A DNA stretch of 20,191 nucleotides. It comes from a virus. The notes under the pieces are model-generated. The model was not told the origin of the DNA and did no database searches. It saw only the letters and a program-made list of their open reading frames with translations. Below, in pieces: positions 1 to 7,575 of the stretch (its first letter is position 1; each line of letters opens with the position of its first letter). Location of the stretch: IMG/VR virus record IMGVR_UViG_3300005529_000113, positions 1-20,191 of that record; one strand, 5' to 3'. Both the position numbers and the translations under genes were made by a program.

Positions 1-248
1 TGAACGATCTGCGCGCGCAGGATCGAGGCGGTCGGCGTCGGCACGTCAAGGATGGGAAGCTGCACCAGGATCACGGCGGCGGCCTTGCCGCTGCGCTCAT
101 TGAGAACGCCCAAGGTCTTCTGGATTTCGTTCGGCGTGACCGCCTTTCTCTCCAGGATGATGGCGATGTTCACCAGCGACTGCGAAGCGAGGATGCGGCC
201 GTAGCAGTCCTCTTGGACGCGGAAAAGAACTTCTCTATCAGCGCTCAT
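1..248 (-). CDS. Unidentified late protein, C-terminus cut; tail-terminator position
   Basis: The reading frame starts at an ATG whose bases overlap the stop of the upstream HK97 gp10-like gene (ATGA) and stays open to the window edge, giving 82 residues of a longer protein. It begins MSADREVLFRVQEDCYGRIL. I do not recognise the family. The first part looks helical and is followed by an alternating hydrophobic stretch (AAAVILVQLPIL). In HK97-type late operons the gene after the gp10-like protein commonly encodes a tail-terminator or tail-completion protein, so that role is the best guess from position alone. The coupled start and uniform direction make it a real gene. Confidence 0.7.
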   Translation of the reverse strand, partial: MSADREVLFRVQEDCYGRILASQSLVNIAIILERKAVTPNEIQKTLGVLNERSGKAAAVILVQLPILDVPTPTASILRAQIV

Positions 249-787
249 CCGTTTTGCCCTCCCTGCTGCCAGGCTTCGATGATGGCCGCGCTTACGGATG
301 CGCTATAGTTCTCGGCGCATTCCTCGATGCCGGTGCGGAACATCGCGCGCGCCGGAAAGCGCATGTGCATCGGATGCGATTTCACAACGCTGATTCCGCT
401 CGCGGCGAGCTTGCGGCTGCCGCGGCCGGTCAGGGTGAAGCGGTCGTTGCCCGAGTTGCGGCGCGTGAATTGCCGGACAGTGACGATCTGGTCGATGCCG
501 TGTTCATGGACGCCGGCATAGATGACATTGCTGCCGATCGAGGACGAGATCGTGCCGTCGGTGAGCTCCTCCGCCTCCGTCGCGCGCACCGAGCTGCGCA
601 GCCGGTTGCTGCGCACGCCGAGGGTAGTCGGCCCGCGCTGCGAAAGCTTGGTGGCCGAGATATGCCCGATCGTATTCTGGTTCTCCGCATCGAGCGCTCC
701 CTCGATGGCTTTCGCCATCGCCTCCGGGAAGGCTTGGAGGCGCCGTACGATGTCCTCGGCGTTGGAAGTGATCGCGATGTCGCTCAT
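245..787 (-). CDS. HK97 gp10-like head-tail/tail completion protein
   Basis: This 180-residue protein begins MSDIAITSNAEDIVRRL. The frame is open further upstream, but the ATG at 787 was chosen because it overlaps the stop of the connector gene in an ATGA and because the sequence before it is the shadow of that gene. The features resemble the HK97 gp10 family: an N-terminal helix with regularly spaced hydrophobics, a middle Arg/Ser segment (RSNRLRSSVRA), then a segment ending YAGVHEHG, which matches the usual Y-A-x-x-x-E-x-G signature, and a C-terminal helix after the RPAR-like MRFPARAMFR. The family acts at the head-tail junction or in tail completion. Placement between the connector and a further tail-type gene agrees. 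The exact role is inferred from family and synteny. Confidence 0.68.
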   Translation of the reverse strand: MSDIAITSNAEDIVRRLQAFPEAMAKAIEGALDAENQNTIGHISATKLSQRGPTTLGVRSNRLRSSVRATEAEELTDGTISSSIGSNVIYAGVHEHGIDQIVTVRQFTRRNSGNDRFTLTGRGSRKLAASGISVVKSHPMHMRFPARAMFRTGIEECAENYSASVSAAIIEAWQQGGQNG

Positions 788-1437
788 GTGGTCATCGAGT
801 AGCGGATGAACGAATTGAGCAGCGCCTTCACATCGGGCAGGAGATCGATCAGGGCGAGCGATGGCACGACGCGGGTGTGGACGCTGTGCGGGTTGGTCGC
901 GACCGCCAGGCCGAGCTTGTCGCGCTGAGTCCAGACATGCTCGCATTGGAGCTGCCAGGCGAGGAGCAGCTCGGGCGGCAAGGGGAAGCTTCCCACCGGC
1001 GGGGTGGTCGGATAACCCATATCCGTCGGCTCAAGCTGCTCGAAGAAATATCCGCCGTCATAGGTGAAGCGGATCCTCGCCATGTGGAAGCCGGGGAAGA
1101 TCGGGAAGGTCACCAGGCCGGACAGGCTCGCGACGCACCAGACCATGTCATTGACGTTACCCTGGTCCTGCCATCCGTCCGTCTCCGACCATTTGACCTC
1201 GATCTTCGAGAGCCGCTCGACGGGAATACGCGGGAGGTTGACATGATGGATGTCGGCCGAGCATTCGAAAATATCGCCGGTCATGCGAAGTAGCTTGCGG
1301 TTGCAATATTGCTCTATCCGGCCGGCGACGCCCTTTCCGATGGCCTCAAGCTGCGAATCGTAATCGGTGCCCGCGAGCAGCGCCGGAGCGAGCAGCCAGG
1401 ATTTGAGGGTCGAGAGATTGGAAAGGCCGACGTTCAT
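784..1437 (-). CDS. Head-tail connector protein (gp6-like)
   Basis: This 217-residue protein has an N-terminal helical part with the pattern usual for phage gp6/YqbG-type connectors: LSTLKSWLL near the start, then a Tyr-Asp segment and the phrase GRIEQYCNRKLLR around residues 38-50. A mostly beta middle part follows, with LPRIPVERLSKIEVKW near residues 68-83 ('P-V-x-x-L-x-x-I'), which is also typical. These proteins form the ring below the portal to which the tail joins. The start overlaps the stop of a 33-aa ORF and the stop overlaps the start of the gp10-like gene, so translation is probably coupled on both sides. The protein is somewhat longer than many family members, with a C-terminal helical tail. 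Confidence 0.75.
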   Translation of the reverse strand: MNVGLSNLSTLKSWLLAPALLAGTDYDSQLEAIGKGVAGRIEQYCNRKLLRMTGDIFECSADIHHVNLPRIPVERLSKIEVKWSETDGWQDQGNVNDMVWCVASLSGLVTFPIFPGFHMARIRFTYDGGYFFEQLEPTDMGYPTTPPVGSFPLPPELLLAWQLQCEHVWTQRDKLGLAVATNPHSVHTRVVPSLALIDLLPDVKALLNSFIRYSMTT

Positions 1438-1535
1438 TTGGTCCGTATGGGATTAGGCAGCGGCCGCGAGATCGGTGAAGGCACCGGGCGAGTGCGGATG
1501 CCGGACGGTTGGTTGATTTCTGGTTTCGTGATCAT
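1434..1535 (-). CDS. Candidate 33-aa proline-rich small ORF between capsid and connector genes
   Basis: After the terminator that follows the capsid gene, an ATG at 1535 opens a 33-residue frame (MITKPEINQPSGIRTRPVPS...) whose TGA overlaps the connector's ATG (ATGA), as at many junctions in this operon. The peptide is rich in proline and basic residues with no hydrophobic segment. An A/G-rich stretch, AGAGAAG, lies about seven bases before the ATG and could serve as a weak ribosome site. It may be a short structural peptide, or simply a coupling leader that brings ribosomes to the connector start. No function can be assigned. Confidence 0.4.
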   Translation of the reverse strand: MITKPEINQPSGIRTRPVPSPISRPLPNPIRTK

Positions 1536-1547
1536 GGCGACTTCTCT

Positions 1548-1576
1548 AAAAAGCCCCGCCGCCCGTGCGGCGGAGC
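1548..1576 (-). terminator. Intrinsic terminator after the major capsid gene
   Basis: Read on the minus strand, positions 1576-1553 form a 10-bp GC-rich stem (one G-T pair) around a 4-base loop, followed directly by five T (1552-1548). It lies 25 bases past the capsid stop and before the remaining head-tail genes on the same strand. It could lower expression of the connector and tail genes relative to the capsid protein. Confidence 0.8.
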
Positions 1577-1600
1577 TCGAAGAGAATTCATTTCGTGAAC

Positions 1601-2998
1601 TCAGGTGGTGGACGTGACCAGGGCGGCGACGGCCTTGGAAGCCATGTAGCCCACCGTCAGGCGCTCCAGCGCGCGCACCAGGATTTCGTCGGTCGTGAAC
1701 GCGGCATCACGGCTCGTGTCGAACCGCACCCCGTTGCGAAGACCGAGATACTGGTAGCTCACGTCGCCGAAGGCCACGTAAGGCGTGGTGACGACAGCCG
1801 AGCTGGTGAGAACCGGCATGACGTTGATCCACTGGATCGGGAAGCCGTCGAGCGTGGCGGGCGAAGTCGCCGTGCCGCGCTGGTAGGGCTGCACCGTGGC
1901 CGAGGTGTTGAACGAGACCAGGAGAGCCTCGAAGGTGCGGTGCATGAAATAACTCGCGTTATTGAAGACCACACCGGAGAGGGTCGAGAGGCCGCGCAGG
2001 TTGCGGAAATCCGCAAGCGTGGCCTGGCTGATCGCCGTCTTGCCGCTGTTCGTTGCGCCGCCGAGGACGTAGGTGCAGGAATCCGTCACCGCGGCCTGGA
2101 GGATGCCAGGGCCGGCGCCGTTGATGCCGCTGTCGGCACCCGTGCTGGTGAAGACCTGCGTGTCCTCGATGCGGGCGATGTTGCGCGCGGTGTAACGGGC
2201 GAGGAACTGGCCCATCGAGACAATGGAGTCCTCGTCGATTTCCTCCGGAAGCCGGATGAGGCCGCCGAACTTTTCCGCGGTGAACGTGACGAACGCGATC
2301 TGCGGGCTTTTCTCCGTGACGGTGCCGGACTGCGCGATCAACCCGAAGGTCGTGTCGGTGGTGAGCTTCGGCAGCTTCACGGTGAGGGCGCCCATCGGGA
2401 AGACGGTGGCGAACTGCCGGCCCTGGCCGTATTGATAGACGAGCTCGACGATCTCGCCCGAATACTCGGTCGGGAGCGGAATGTCAGAGCTCGTCAGAGC
2501 GGCCTTGTGATGGACGCCGAGGATGTCCCTGGCCAGGCCCTGCGCCTGGTCGAGCGAGCGAGTGCCGAGGCGGCCTTGATTGCAGGCCGCCATGAGAATC
2601 AGGCCGCCAAGATGGCGGGCGCAATCCTCCGAGACGAACTCGCCCGGCCGGCGAACATGGTTCCGCTTGATTGCGATCTGCTGCTTGCGGAAGCTGTCGA
2701 GCTCCATCTTGACCTGCTCGACGACCTTCGTGACAGCGTCGTAATCCTCGCGGTTTTTGCCGACGGACTTTTCGATCTGGTCGAGTTGCTCCAGTCGCTT
2801 GTTGATGCTGCCGAGCGAAGCGATAAGCTGCTCGTCGATGGATTTGGCGCCGGGCTCGGCGATCACGGCCATCGAAAGGCGGGGCGCCCCGAAGGGAGTC
2901 GCCTTGAGCAGATTGTAGCATGCGACGAACGTGACCGCCGCGAACAATTTCAGGAACGGGTGAACGTGCGAGAAATAGAATTTATTCAGGAATTTCAT
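1601..2998 (-). CDS. HK97-fold major capsid protein
   Basis: This 465-residue protein has the layout of the HK97 capsid family. Residues ~45-110 form a charged, coiled-coil-like scaffold (delta) region (SIDEQLIASLGSINKRLEQL...). Residues ~165-465 form the shell domain, with recognisable stretches such as VTEKSPQIAFVTFTAEKFGG, LIRLPEEIDEDS, ARIEDTQVF and a C-terminal DAAFTTDEILVRALER. It builds the icosahedral head and is probably cleaved after the delta region by the protease encoded just upstream. The start at 2998 is seven bases after the protease stop with an A-rich leader (TAAAAATCAAATG). It gives an odd hydrophobic N-terminus (residues ~14-31); Met43 is a possible alternative start. A terminator follows the gene. 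Confidence 0.92.
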   Translation of the reverse strand: MKFLNKFYFSHVHPFLKLFAAVTFVACYNLLKATPFGAPRLSMAVIAEPGAKSIDEQLIASLGSINKRLEQLDQIEKSVGKNREDYDAVTKVVEQVKMELDSFRKQQIAIKRNHVRRPGEFVSEDCARHLGGLILMAACNQGRLGTRSLDQAQGLARDILGVHHKAALTSSDIPLPTEYSGEIVELVYQYGQGRQFATVFPMGALTVKLPKLTTDTTFGLIAQSGTVTEKSPQIAFVTFTAEKFGGLIRLPEEIDEDSIVSMGQFLARYTARNIARIEDTQVFTSTGADSGINGAGPGILQAAVTDSCTYVLGGATNSGKTAISQATLADFRNLRGLSTLSGVVFNNASYFMHRTFEALLVSFNTSATVQPYQRGTATSPATLDGFPIQWINVMPVLTSSAVVTTPYVAFGDVSYQYLGLRNGVRFDTSRDAAFTTDEILVRALERLTVGYMASKAVAALVTSTT

Positions 2999-3005
2999 TT
3001 GATTT

Positions 3006-3716
3006 TTAGATGTGAGCTTGGATCGCCGCCAGCAGTGCGAGTTTTGTCCGCGGACGGACCGCGCCGGCGGCCGCGGAATGATCGGCCGGCGTGGTGGTTT
3101 TCATGCCCGCATAGTGGGCGGCAAATTGATCGATGTCCTTTTCGGTGAGGCAGCCCGCCTTGTAGGCCTTGGCCAGGGCGTTCGGATTCGCTCCGATCAC
3201 GCAGGAGCTGAGCTCGATCTGCTCCTGCTGGACATAGACGCAGGTGAGCTTCGTCGCGTCCTCCATCGAGACCTTGAGCGCTGCGAGCTGGGCGAGGAAC
3301 CCGCTCTGGTCGGCGTCCCATTTGGTGACGTATTTCGTCGGATAGAACCCGACCGAGACGGCCTTGAGGAATCCGCCCACTGTCATCTTCCAGCCGAGCT
3401 CGGCCAGGCTGCCGGGCACGTCCTTCGCCCATTGCACGCGCTCGACGAGCTGGTTGCCCTGGATGTCGTGGCTGATCACGCGGCCCATCAGTTTTTCGAT
3501 CGTCGAGTAGTCGTGCGAATCGACGAAGGGGGCGTTCTTGGAAAAGCGGTTGAATTGCCAGCCGTTGACCCGGATGATCTCGTTGTAGCAATCGAGCGTC
3601 TCGTCGCTCGCGACGTAATCGCAGATGCCCTGATCGGCGTCGATGATGCGGACCTCGGGATGGATTTCACGGCGCAGCGGCTGGCCGGAGGAAAGAAGTG
3701 TGGCGATTGGATTCAT
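3006..3716 (-). CDS. HK97-type prohead protease
   Basis: This 236-residue protein matches the U35/S78 prohead protease family. An N-terminal beta region (VRIIDADQGICDYVASDETLD) leads to FVDSHDY with the likely catalytic His68 and to FLKAVSVGFYP with the likely catalytic Ser121. The later segment IELSSCVIGANPNALAKA is the usual motif before the C-terminal helix. In these phages the protease is packed inside the prohead, removes the capsid delta region and itself, and so allows maturation. The gene sits between portal and capsid genes, the classic order. The start is an ATG preceded by CCCATAAA, without a Shine-Dalgarno sequence, 21 bases after the portal stop. The C-terminal ~40 residues (Ala/Thr-rich) are probably a self-cleaved tail. 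Confidence 0.9.
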   Translation of the reverse strand: MNPIATLLSSGQPLRREIHPEVRIIDADQGICDYVASDETLDCYNEIIRVNGWQFNRFSKNAPFVDSHDYSTIEKLMGRVISHDIQGNQLVERVQWAKDVPGSLAELGWKMTVGGFLKAVSVGFYPTKYVTKWDADQSGFLAQLAALKVSMEDATKLTCVYVQQEQIELSSCVIGANPNALAKAYKAGCLTEKDIDQFAAHYAGMKTTTPADHSAAAGAVRPRTKLALLAAIQAHI

Positions 3717-3737
3717 TTTATGGGTGGAAAAATCGGG

Positions 3738-6026
3738 TCATTCGTCGTCGGGTCCCTTCGCGACCGCGATGGACACGCAGTGGCAATTGATCACGTTGTC
3801 GGGCGAGCCGTCGCTGTCTCCGGGATAATCTAGCTCCTCGCCTTCGACGACGAAGGGCTCATCGGCCGGGACCGTCTGGCCCTCCGCCTCGAGATGCGCG
3901 GGCCGGACGTTGGCGTTTCCGCTCGTCAGCCATTGCTTCCATTTCACGCCGGCGAAGAGCATCGCCTCATGCCGGCCGGCGCCATAGGCCGCGCTCGTCT
4001 CGGTCGCCGCGATCGTGCGCGCCCGCCCGTCGGAAATGTCGTTGAAGGCGCCTTTCACACGCGTTGCAAGCTGGTCTGCTGTGTCTCCGCCATCGAGGCC
4101 CTCGCTCAGGGTCTCCTTGATATTGTCGAAGACCTCGTCAGGCACGCCACCCAGCCGGTTTTCGCGCTTGTCGATGAAATCTTTCACCGCGGCCGGCGGA
4201 TATTTGAAGACATCATCCTTCTTCCCAACCTCCTCCAGGAGCTGCTGGCCTGCCGTGTCGAGCGAGATCGAGGCCTGTTTGCGCATCGCGGCGAAAAACC
4301 GGTTCGCAAAATTGTGCTTATTGAAGACCAGGTCCGCGGCGGCCGTGCGCGTGACCGGCTTGGCGGACGATTTTCCGGCCGTGACATCGATCAAGGTCGC
4401 ATGGGCCTCGATTTTGCGCAGGGTCTCGATCCTGGCCGCCATCAGCTCGCGGTTGATCCGGCTCTCGTATTGCTTCATCGTCGAGCGCCGCTTCGAGACG
4501 TGATCCTTCCATCGAGCGATGCGCTGGGGATCGCGGGCGCGGGTCGAGACCGGTGCACCATGGCAGGTGCAGACGAAGAACCGAAATTCATCCTTTTCCC
4601 CAGGTGAGGGCAAGGCCGGCGCCGGCTCGACCGGAACCGCATGGGAGTTGCGGATGCGCGCCGCGACGAGCGCCTTGAGGACTGCGATCTCCGGCCGCAG
4701 GGGAATCTTGCCATCGGCCTCTTCCGCCGGCGTCTCAGCCAGCGATGGATCGGTGATAGGCGAGGTCGCATTCTCGACCGGCCCGACCGTGAACGAGACA
4801 TAGGGGATATCCCAGCCCTTGAAAGGCTGCATCCCGAGATCGAGATAGGAATTGATGTCGCTCCAGGCCATGCCCGAGCCCCAAAGCTTGAGCGCGGTGT
4901 CGATGCGGCCATTGCGCACTTCGACCATGACGGGATGATCATCCCATTCCAGCTCGGCGGTAAGCATGGCTCCGGTCATCCGCATGGCCACGGCCGCAAG
5001 CACGCTGGCGATCTGGCTACCGAGCGGCATGCAGGTGCGGATTACAAGCTGGTAATAGTCGCTGTCCTTCCCCATCGAATAGCTCGCCTTCACCTCGGCC
5101 ATCGAAGGCGGAACGCCAAAGGCCACGAAAATCTCCTGGTGCGAGAGCGCCTTGCTCGCGATGACATCGGTGCCCGCCGCCTGCTCAACCGGCCGCTCGA
5201 CTGAGATGTCGCCGGTGAGGAACAAATCCTTGGCAACGCCCATGTGCAGCGCGCGACGCTTTTCCCGCAGGTCGGCCACGATCTGCTCGCGCTGCTCGTT
5301 GGAGGCGATGCCGTTTTTGCCAATGACGAGCATGCCTTGGTCGCCATTGTTGCGCATCAGGTCGCGGATATAGGTGCCGGTCAGGAACGCCCCCTCGGTC
5401 GCCACCCTGGCCGCCTTGTAATCGCCCAGGCCGCGCCATTCGTCATAAGGATTGAAGGCCTTCCAATGGATGACCTGGTCGGGCAGAAAGATTGTATGCC
5501 TGCCCTGCTGATCGGTATATTCATAGCCCTGGAGCTGGCCGCTGCTGACGATCAGCCGCATATGATCCGGCCGGGCGATGAAGAACGGTGTCAACATGGC
5601 TGGGTTCCGGCGCATGCCGGAGAGCGCCCAGCTATCATCGAAGCAGAGGAAAAACTCACCCTCCAGCTTGGCCCAGCTCGCCAGATCGCGGATCACCTCC
5701 TGGCGGCTCAGGCGCGGCTGCTGGGCGCCCGATATCTTCGGCCCGAGTGCCGGCGCTTCCCACCAGGCGTCAAAGGCCGGATTGGAGAAAGGCTGCTCGC
5801 CCTCATAGAAACAAAGCCGGCGCGAGACCAATTCGCCGGCGATATGGTTGATCGCCGCATGCACCCAGGCGGATTGCTGGAAAGGCCAGGTGAGATGATT
5901 GGCCCGGTTGGAATAGAGATCCTCCCCGTGGATAAAGGCGCTCGCCAGGGCGGTGAAGGTCTTGGTCTTGGCCAGGCGGCCAAAGGCCGAGGAAACGACC
6001 GGAGGGACAAAATCGCGTAATTTCAT
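3738..6026 (-). CDS. Portal protein fused to MuF-type minor head protein
   Basis: This is one continuous 762-residue frame with two phage modules. Residues ~30-420 are an HK97-type portal: WPFQQSAWVHAAINHIAGEL near the start, DQVIHWKAFNPYDEWRGLGD at ~183-202, and ALSHQEIFVAFGVPPSMAEV at ~293-312, the usual portal signature. After a proline-rich linker (~440-480), residues ~500-760 form a MuF/SPP1-gp7-like domain, with ARTIAATETSAAYGAGR at ~669-685, VRPAHLEAEGQTVP at ~707-720 and NVINCHC at ~744-750. The portal is the DNA entry ring at the head vertex; MuF proteins are minor internal head proteins. In Mu these are separate genes (gp29 and gp30). A clear GGGAGGG ribosome site lies seven bases before the ATG, one of the few strong ones here. 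Confidence 0.9.
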   Translation of the reverse strand: MKLRDFVPPVVSSAFGRLAKTKTFTALASAFIHGEDLYSNRANHLTWPFQQSAWVHAAINHIAGELVSRRLCFYEGEQPFSNPAFDAWWEAPALGPKISGAQQPRLSRQEVIRDLASWAKLEGEFFLCFDDSWALSGMRRNPAMLTPFFIARPDHMRLIVSSGQLQGYEYTDQQGRHTIFLPDQVIHWKAFNPYDEWRGLGDYKAARVATEGAFLTGTYIRDLMRNNGDQGMLVIGKNGIASNEQREQIVADLREKRRALHMGVAKDLFLTGDISVERPVEQAAGTDVIASKALSHQEIFVAFGVPPSMAEVKASYSMGKDSDYYQLVIRTCMPLGSQIASVLAAVAMRMTGAMLTAELEWDDHPVMVEVRNGRIDTALKLWGSGMAWSDINSYLDLGMQPFKGWDIPYVSFTVGPVENATSPITDPSLAETPAEEADGKIPLRPEIAVLKALVAARIRNSHAVPVEPAPALPSPGEKDEFRFFVCTCHGAPVSTRARDPQRIARWKDHVSKRRSTMKQYESRINRELMAARIETLRKIEAHATLIDVTAGKSSAKPVTRTAAADLVFNKHNFANRFFAAMRKQASISLDTAGQQLLEEVGKKDDVFKYPPAAVKDFIDKRENRLGGVPDEVFDNIKETLSEGLDGGDTADQLATRVKGAFNDISDGRARTIAATETSAAYGAGRHEAMLFAGVKWKQWLTSGNANVRPAHLEAEGQTVPADEPFVVEGEELDYPGDSDGSPDNVINCHCVSIAVAKGPDDE

Positions 6027-6133
6027 GCGTTAACCCTCCCGCTGCGTGGTCTTGCAATCGCGCGCTGAGCTTTTGCATTTTTGTCGGAACCGCCGGCACG
6101 GGTGTTGATACCCGCCAAACAAACGTCGGGCAT
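6023..6133 (-). CDS. Candidate 36-aa basic small ORF between terminase and portal
   Basis: The 160 bases between the large terminase stop and the portal start hold a 36-residue frame (MPDVCLAGINTRAGGSDKNA...) that ends in an ATGA overlap with the portal ATG. The C-terminal half is very basic (QRAIARPRSGRVNA). The portal's own strong ribosome site lies inside this frame, so the portal does not need coupling. No Shine-Dalgarno sequence is seen before the ORF's ATG. It could be a genuine small protein or a chance frame; the exact overlap is the main argument for it. Confidence 0.3.
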   Translation of the reverse strand: MPDVCLAGINTRAGGSDKNAKAQRAIARPRSGRVNA

Positions 6134-6186
6134 CCTGGAGCGTTTCCGGCTTTCCGAAAAAGGGGCGATTTTGGGCAAAAAGGTCA

Positions 6187-7575
6187 TCAGATGAGGGTGG
6201 AGGAGTAGCTGCCGCTGCCTTCGCCGGCCGCCCGCACAGCCAATGCAAGGCCTGTGCAGCGGTCGCTATGGCCCTCCTCCGTGCGCGGGGCCGAGTAGGT
6301 GTATTCGCCCTTGCGGATGATCTGCTTCATGGCGTGGAAATCCTCGCGGCAGGCGGTCGAGATGGGAACGCGCAGGCGGGTCGGTGCCTCGAAAGCCCGG
6401 CGCAGCTTGGGAAAAATCTGGCGCTTGAAGGGCGCGGTGAAGGTGCAGAGCTCGATCTTGCCGAAGAGATGCTTCTGCGGATTCCATTCGCCATGCTTGC
6501 GCACGAGGTGATCGCCCAGGCCGATACCAGGGCCGGTGTAGTCGAAGCAGACCCGCGTCGCGCGCTGGATGCGCTTGTCGAGCATCACCTCCTGGTCCGG
6601 CGTGGACATGCCCCGCTCCGCAAGGACCTCGCGCGTCCAGCGGATGTCCCCGACCGTTTCCAGGGCATAGCAGACGGTGGGATCATTCGTCCGGCCGAAG
6701 TCGATCCCGAGATCAACCCGGTTGCCGCCGCGCACGTCCCAGAAAGCCGGGTCGCAGAATTCACCGGCCTCGGCGCTCTCGGCCAGGGCGATGATATCGT
6801 AAGGCAGAAGCACGTTGCTGCCGTCGAGAAATTCGAGGTCGAATTCCTGCGCGGCCGATTCCGGGTCATCCATCGCCGCCCGCAGCTCGGCGCCATCGAC
6901 CGGCAACCCCTGGCTGATCGCATCATCGAGCGTGACGCGATGAACGCTCCAGGCCGCGAGGCGCTTGGGATCGAGCGGACCGTCGGCCTCCTGACCTGGG
7001 CCGCGATAATTGTCCGCAAAAAGTTTGTGGATCAGGTCGCCCTTGCCGTTGGGCGTGGTGATGATCCGCGCCTTCTTCAATCCGCCGCGCAGGGGATTGG
7101 TGATTGAGGGCAGGATCGCCCTCCAGGTGAGCTTGAGATTCTCGAAGAAGGCCGCCTCTGTGAGGAGCACGTTCGCCGAAAATCCGCGCACGGTATCGGG
7201 CCGGCCGGGCACGGCGATGACGCGCGAGCCGTTTGAAAACATGACCTCCGCGGACTTGAGTAGCGCTTCGGGATGGGATCCGTCGCGGGTGACGATTTGA
7301 TCGTCGATCGCGAGCTTGTAGGCCTCCGTCCAGTCCTTGACCTTCGCCAGTGTCTCGAAGCTCTGGCGCTCGGATGGCGCGGCGATCAGCCAGGGACACT
7401 TCGGCGTTGTATAGCAATCGTTGACGATTTCCTCCGAGGCGGAAAAATCCTTGCCCGTCTGGCGCCCCCAAATTCCGAGCTTGAACCGCGCCGGGTCTTC
7501 GACCCAACGCCGCTGGTAGGGCAGCATGATCTCGCGCGGCGAGACGATGCGCGGGTTTTTTTTGCGCGCGCTCAT
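6187..7575 (-). CDS. Terminase large subunit
   Basis: This 462-residue packaging motor begins MSARKKNPRIVSPREIMLPY, and its start overlaps the small terminase stop (ATGA). The open frame continues far upstream, but that part is only a shadow of the small subunit gene. ATPase half: Walker-A-like GRQTGKD at 37-43, a Walker-B-like strand NVLLTEAAFF at 135-144 with Glu140, and the coupling motif ITTPNGKGD at 172-180. Nuclease half, RNase-H fold: IDFGRTNDPT with Asp292, FDYTGPG with Asp345, and HSDRCTGLALA with Asp438. It cuts and pumps DNA into the prohead through the portal encoded next. The order small terminase, large terminase, portal follows Mu gp27-gp29. The residue before the Walker B Glu is Thr rather than the usual Asp. 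Confidence 0.92.
   Translation of the reverse strand: MSARKKNPRIVSPREIMLPYQRRWVEDPARFKLGIWGRQTGKDFSASEEIVNDCYTTPKCPWLIAAPSERQSFETLAKVKDWTEAYKLAIDDQIVTRDGSHPEALLKSAEVMFSNGSRVIAVPGRPDTVRGFSANVLLTEAAFFENLKLTWRAILPSITNPLRGGLKKARIITTPNGKGDLIHKLFADNYRGPGQEADGPLDPKRLAAWSVHRVTLDDAISQGLPVDGAELRAAMDDPESAAQEFDLEFLDGSNVLLPYDIIALAESAEAGEFCDPAFWDVRGGNRVDLGIDFGRTNDPTVCYALETVGDIRWTREVLAERGMSTPDQEVMLDKRIQRATRVCFDYTGPGIGLGDHLVRKHGEWNPQKHLFGKIELCTFTAPFKRQIFPKLRRAFEAPTRLRVPISTACREDFHAMKQIIRKGEYTYSAPRTEEGHSDRCTGLALAVRAAGEGSGSYSSTLI

Noticed and set aside
788-946. N-terminal extension of the gp10-like gene
   Set aside because: Arg/Pro-rich shadow sequence over the connector gene; the coupled ATG at 787 is the better start.
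1565-3148. Long open frame of 527 codons on the plus strand
   Set aside because: It is the antisense shadow of the capsid gene, whose protein clearly matches the HK97 family; the plus-strand product is low-complexity Arg/Glu/Asp-rich.
5920-5940. DnaA-box-like GTGGATAA near 5930
   Set aside because: A single near-match inside the portal coding sequence; no cluster and no AT-rich unwinding region, so no origin is called.
6130-6186. Terminator after the large terminase
   Set aside because: There are T runs, but the only hairpin (TTTCGG/CCGGAAA) needs a bulge and is not followed by a T run.
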